NCBI RefSeq assembly: GCF_963678635.1 | Contig: NC_087066.1 | Location: 62,688,282 to 62,752,281 of the forward strand | DNA: 64,000 bases | From: Symsagittifera roscoffensis | Lineage: Eukaryota > Xenacoelomorpha > Acoela > Convolutidae | Direction of reading: 5' to 3' | Shown here: positions 62,001 to 64,000 of the stretch, piece by piece | How the letters are laid out: every line of letters begins with the position of its first letter | Numbering within the stretch: position 1 is the stretch's first letter | Translations under genes and position numbers: made by a program | Notes under the pieces: generated by a model | What the model saw: only the letters and a program-made list of their open reading frames with translations | Databases searched by the model: none | What the model was told of the DNA's origin: nothing

Positions 62001-64000
62001 GTCAAACATTTTTGAAAATTCTTGTGTAAATCTTTTCCAATTTGATTTTATTTCTATAGGCAATACTGAAAACCATTTTTGGGCTGCACCGTCTAAGGTT
62101 GTCTGTATCAACGCTGTGCGTCGATGTATCCAGTTTTGATGTAGTGGCGTATTAATTGGTTCAGGTCCTATATTTAAAATTAAATTTGCTGTTACTGCAT
62201 TTAAATAATCTTCTACAGAATATTCAGGGTCTGGTCCTGTGAATACCATTAATGATTTGTTTGATGTTATTGATGATCCACCCATAAGGTATGGATTCAT
62301 TGTCATTTGTAATGATTCTGCTGCATTTGGCATTTGTGAAAAATTCGAAAGTTGATTTTTTGTTATTTCGTGTTGTTGAAGGTAATATGGAAGTGGTATT
62401 TCATTTTGCATTTGTGTTGGTTGATACGAGTGTGTAATCATTGGGTTTTGTGGCTGAATTGGTTGAAAAGATTGTGTATTATTTGGGTTTTGCATTTGTA
62501 TTGGTTGTTGATTTTGTGTATCTATTTGATGTGGAGAAAAAATTCTATGATATGTATATGGTTTCTGCACTCCTTGTCCACGATATTCTTGAGTATATGG
62601 TGCAAATATATCTGGTTGTAAATAATCATCATCAGAGGATAGGTAATCCGTTTGATGAGGTGCTTGTTTTTTATTTTTATTCTGTTGAAAGAATGGGTAG
62701 TTTTCACTACAATCCTGTGGAGGATGTGAATTAGTTTGAAAGTTTACTGAGTTGGTTGTTGCCATTGGACTATCCCAATATCGAGATCTTATCTGATTAT
62801 GATTATTTTTTCGGGGGGGATACTTTGTTTTTGATGAATGTGTGTAATTATAATTGTGTTCCGCAAAATTGTTTCTTGTGAACGTTCTGCGTGTTTTTGA
62901 CGGTATTGTCATGGGTTTATATGTTTGATAATCCATTTGTGAATATTTTGGAGCAACCGAAGGTTTAACGGTTGATTGTTAGGTTACTTGTGCTAGTGAA
63001 GTGTTTGTATTTCTTGGTGTTGTTAAATTTGGACGTATTGGTGAAATACTTTGTTGTGTAGTTGTTGTTGTTTGGACAATTTCTTCATTTATGAAGTGTG
63101 ATGGTGTCTGAATATCTTGTTGAGTGAGATTCCTAGTTCGATTAAGGTGTTCATTGTGTATGACGGTCGAGTTTAAGCTGTTATTTTGCGTATCAGGTAG
63201 AAATGTATTGTAGTTTAATGGTGTTGCATCAATGGTTAATGGTACTACTCTTACATAATCTCTTGTATAAGATATTGTACTTATTGCTTGACTTGAGATA
63301 GGTTGTTGGATATTTATAAGTGTAGGATGAGACCATTCAGGGTCCAAACGTAGTTTGATTGTTCTGAAAGGGCAGTGTCGTCATTTGTATTTTGAGGTCT
63401 GAATTTTTTTCTTGCTTGTGAAATTAAATCTAAATTGTGGGTGAAATAATCTATTATGAACCATGCTAAAATCTTTTGTAAATCATGTTTTGTATGTTGT
63501 GAAACTTCATCTTTTGTGAAATTTTCTTTAATTATATGTAGGAAAGTTGAAAATAGTGTGATTTCATGTCGTACCCTTATATGTTTAGATGTCTCTGTCG
63601 GTGAGACACTTGGGATTGGGATTTCGTTTTCTGATATTGAGATATAACTATATATTATGGCAAAAACTTCATTAGTAAATATGGAGTTTGCTCTTTGTGA
63701 GTTATGATATTGTATGCTTTTTATATATTCTGAGAATACTTTTGAAAATTCTAAATCAAGGTCGTCTGTTTGAATTACATATTTGCGGTGATTCGGGTTT
63801 GGTGAGCTGAATTCTATGGTGTAGATTCCGTATTGTTGTGTCAAATTACATATATCTTTCAGATAGTGATCAATAATTTGTCTTTTGATCTTTACATCTG
63901 GGAACTCTGCTTTACATGGGCTGATTCCGGGTTCAAATAAATTTAGGAGTAAATTCTTGCAAAATATATGCTGCCCTCTATCATTGGGTGCATCTACGAG
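56052..64000 (-). pseudogene. gag-pol: Gag-Pol of copy 2, multiply broken, 5' end outside window
   Basis: The same domains as copy 1 appear in order from the right edge: N-terminal domain, capsid (62,936-61,887), zinc knuckle CNYCRRYGHSISEC, Arg/Asn-rich tract, protease DSGAES (in 61,672-60,173), RT with YLDD (59,484-58,456), RNase H (58,514-57,768), integrase (57,801-56,052). The reading frame is interrupted at about ten places by frameshifts and nonsense codons, for example near 63,330, 62,979, 61,887, 61,570, 60,173, 59,880, 59,770, 58,480, 57,785, 56,955 and 56,740. Non-functional copy. Confidence 0.9.

Larger units (their letters stand above)
47260..64000 (-). mobile_element. Giant env-bearing LTR retroelement, copy 2 (decayed, cut by window edge)
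   Basis: Same gene order as copy 1 on the minus strand: LTR (47,260-47,669), 3' region, 602-aa ORF, env, ORF-X, 62-aa ORF, hydrophobic ORF and gag-pol running off the right edge about 23 codons after its expected start. By eye it differs from copy 1 at roughly 5-10% of bases, so it is a related lineage and not a recent duplicate. gag-pol and env carry many breaks. Confidence 0.95.

Overview
The window is animal-type nuclear DNA, AT-rich and packed with repeats and transposable elements. No cellular protein gene can be named with confidence. Metazoan origin is inferred from three Ty3/gypsy-type elements, a hAT-type MITE with a perfect 8-bp target duplication, and a short (~78-80 nt) GT-AG intron candidate. 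The species is not identifiable from this sequence; an invertebrate, possibly a tunicate (appendicularian genomes carry env-bearing gypsy elements), fits.

Left part (1-27,834). It begins with degenerate minisatellite (1-1,022) and a ~170-bp tandem repeat (1,024-1,810). A 22-bp minisatellite follows, interrupted by a retroposon-like insertion and then inverted on itself (2,665-3,920), and then a MITE-like element (4,175-4,902). A decayed Ty3/gypsy element (gypsy-1, + strand, about 5,828-14,179) has LTRs that carry 31-bp tandem repeats. Next come a hAT MITE (15,632-16,070), dispersed repeats, and a second decayed Ty3/gypsy (gypsy-2, - strand, about 20,024-26,700). Gypsy-2 is followed on the same strand by a second, truncated gag of the same family.

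Right part (27,835-64,000). Two copies of one very large env-bearing LTR retroelement lie tail to tail, 646 bp apart. Copy 1 (+, 27,835-46,613, 18.8 kb) is bounded by 410-bp TG...CA LTRs that differ at two positions and by a 4-bp ATAC target duplication. It has an uninterrupted 2,740-codon gag-pol (capsid, zinc knuckle, protease, RT, RNase H, HHCC/DD35E integrase, GPY module). Downstream is a dense set of overlapping ORFs: two tiny hydrophobic proteins joined by ATGA; a 378-codon ORF with no methionine codon at all (called ORF-X here); an env-like glycoprotein overlapping it by 13 nt; and a 601-aa ORF of unknown function joined to env by ATGA. A short intron candidate starts 3 nt after the last stop. 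Copy 2 (-, 47,260 to beyond the right edge) has the same layout. Its gag-pol and env are broken in many places, but ORF-X, the 62-aa ORF and the 602-aa ORF are still open.

How the parts probably work together (inference): genomic RNA makes Gag-Pol. A spliced RNA, from a GTAAG donor in the 1.5-kb leader to an acceptor at 38,834, would deliver the small membrane ORFs, ORF-X, Env and the 601-aa protein. The ~1.13-kb stretch in front of env is almost free of ATG in all three frames in both copies, as expected if scanning ribosomes must reach the env start. This expression system and the unknown ORFs are the most novel content of the window.
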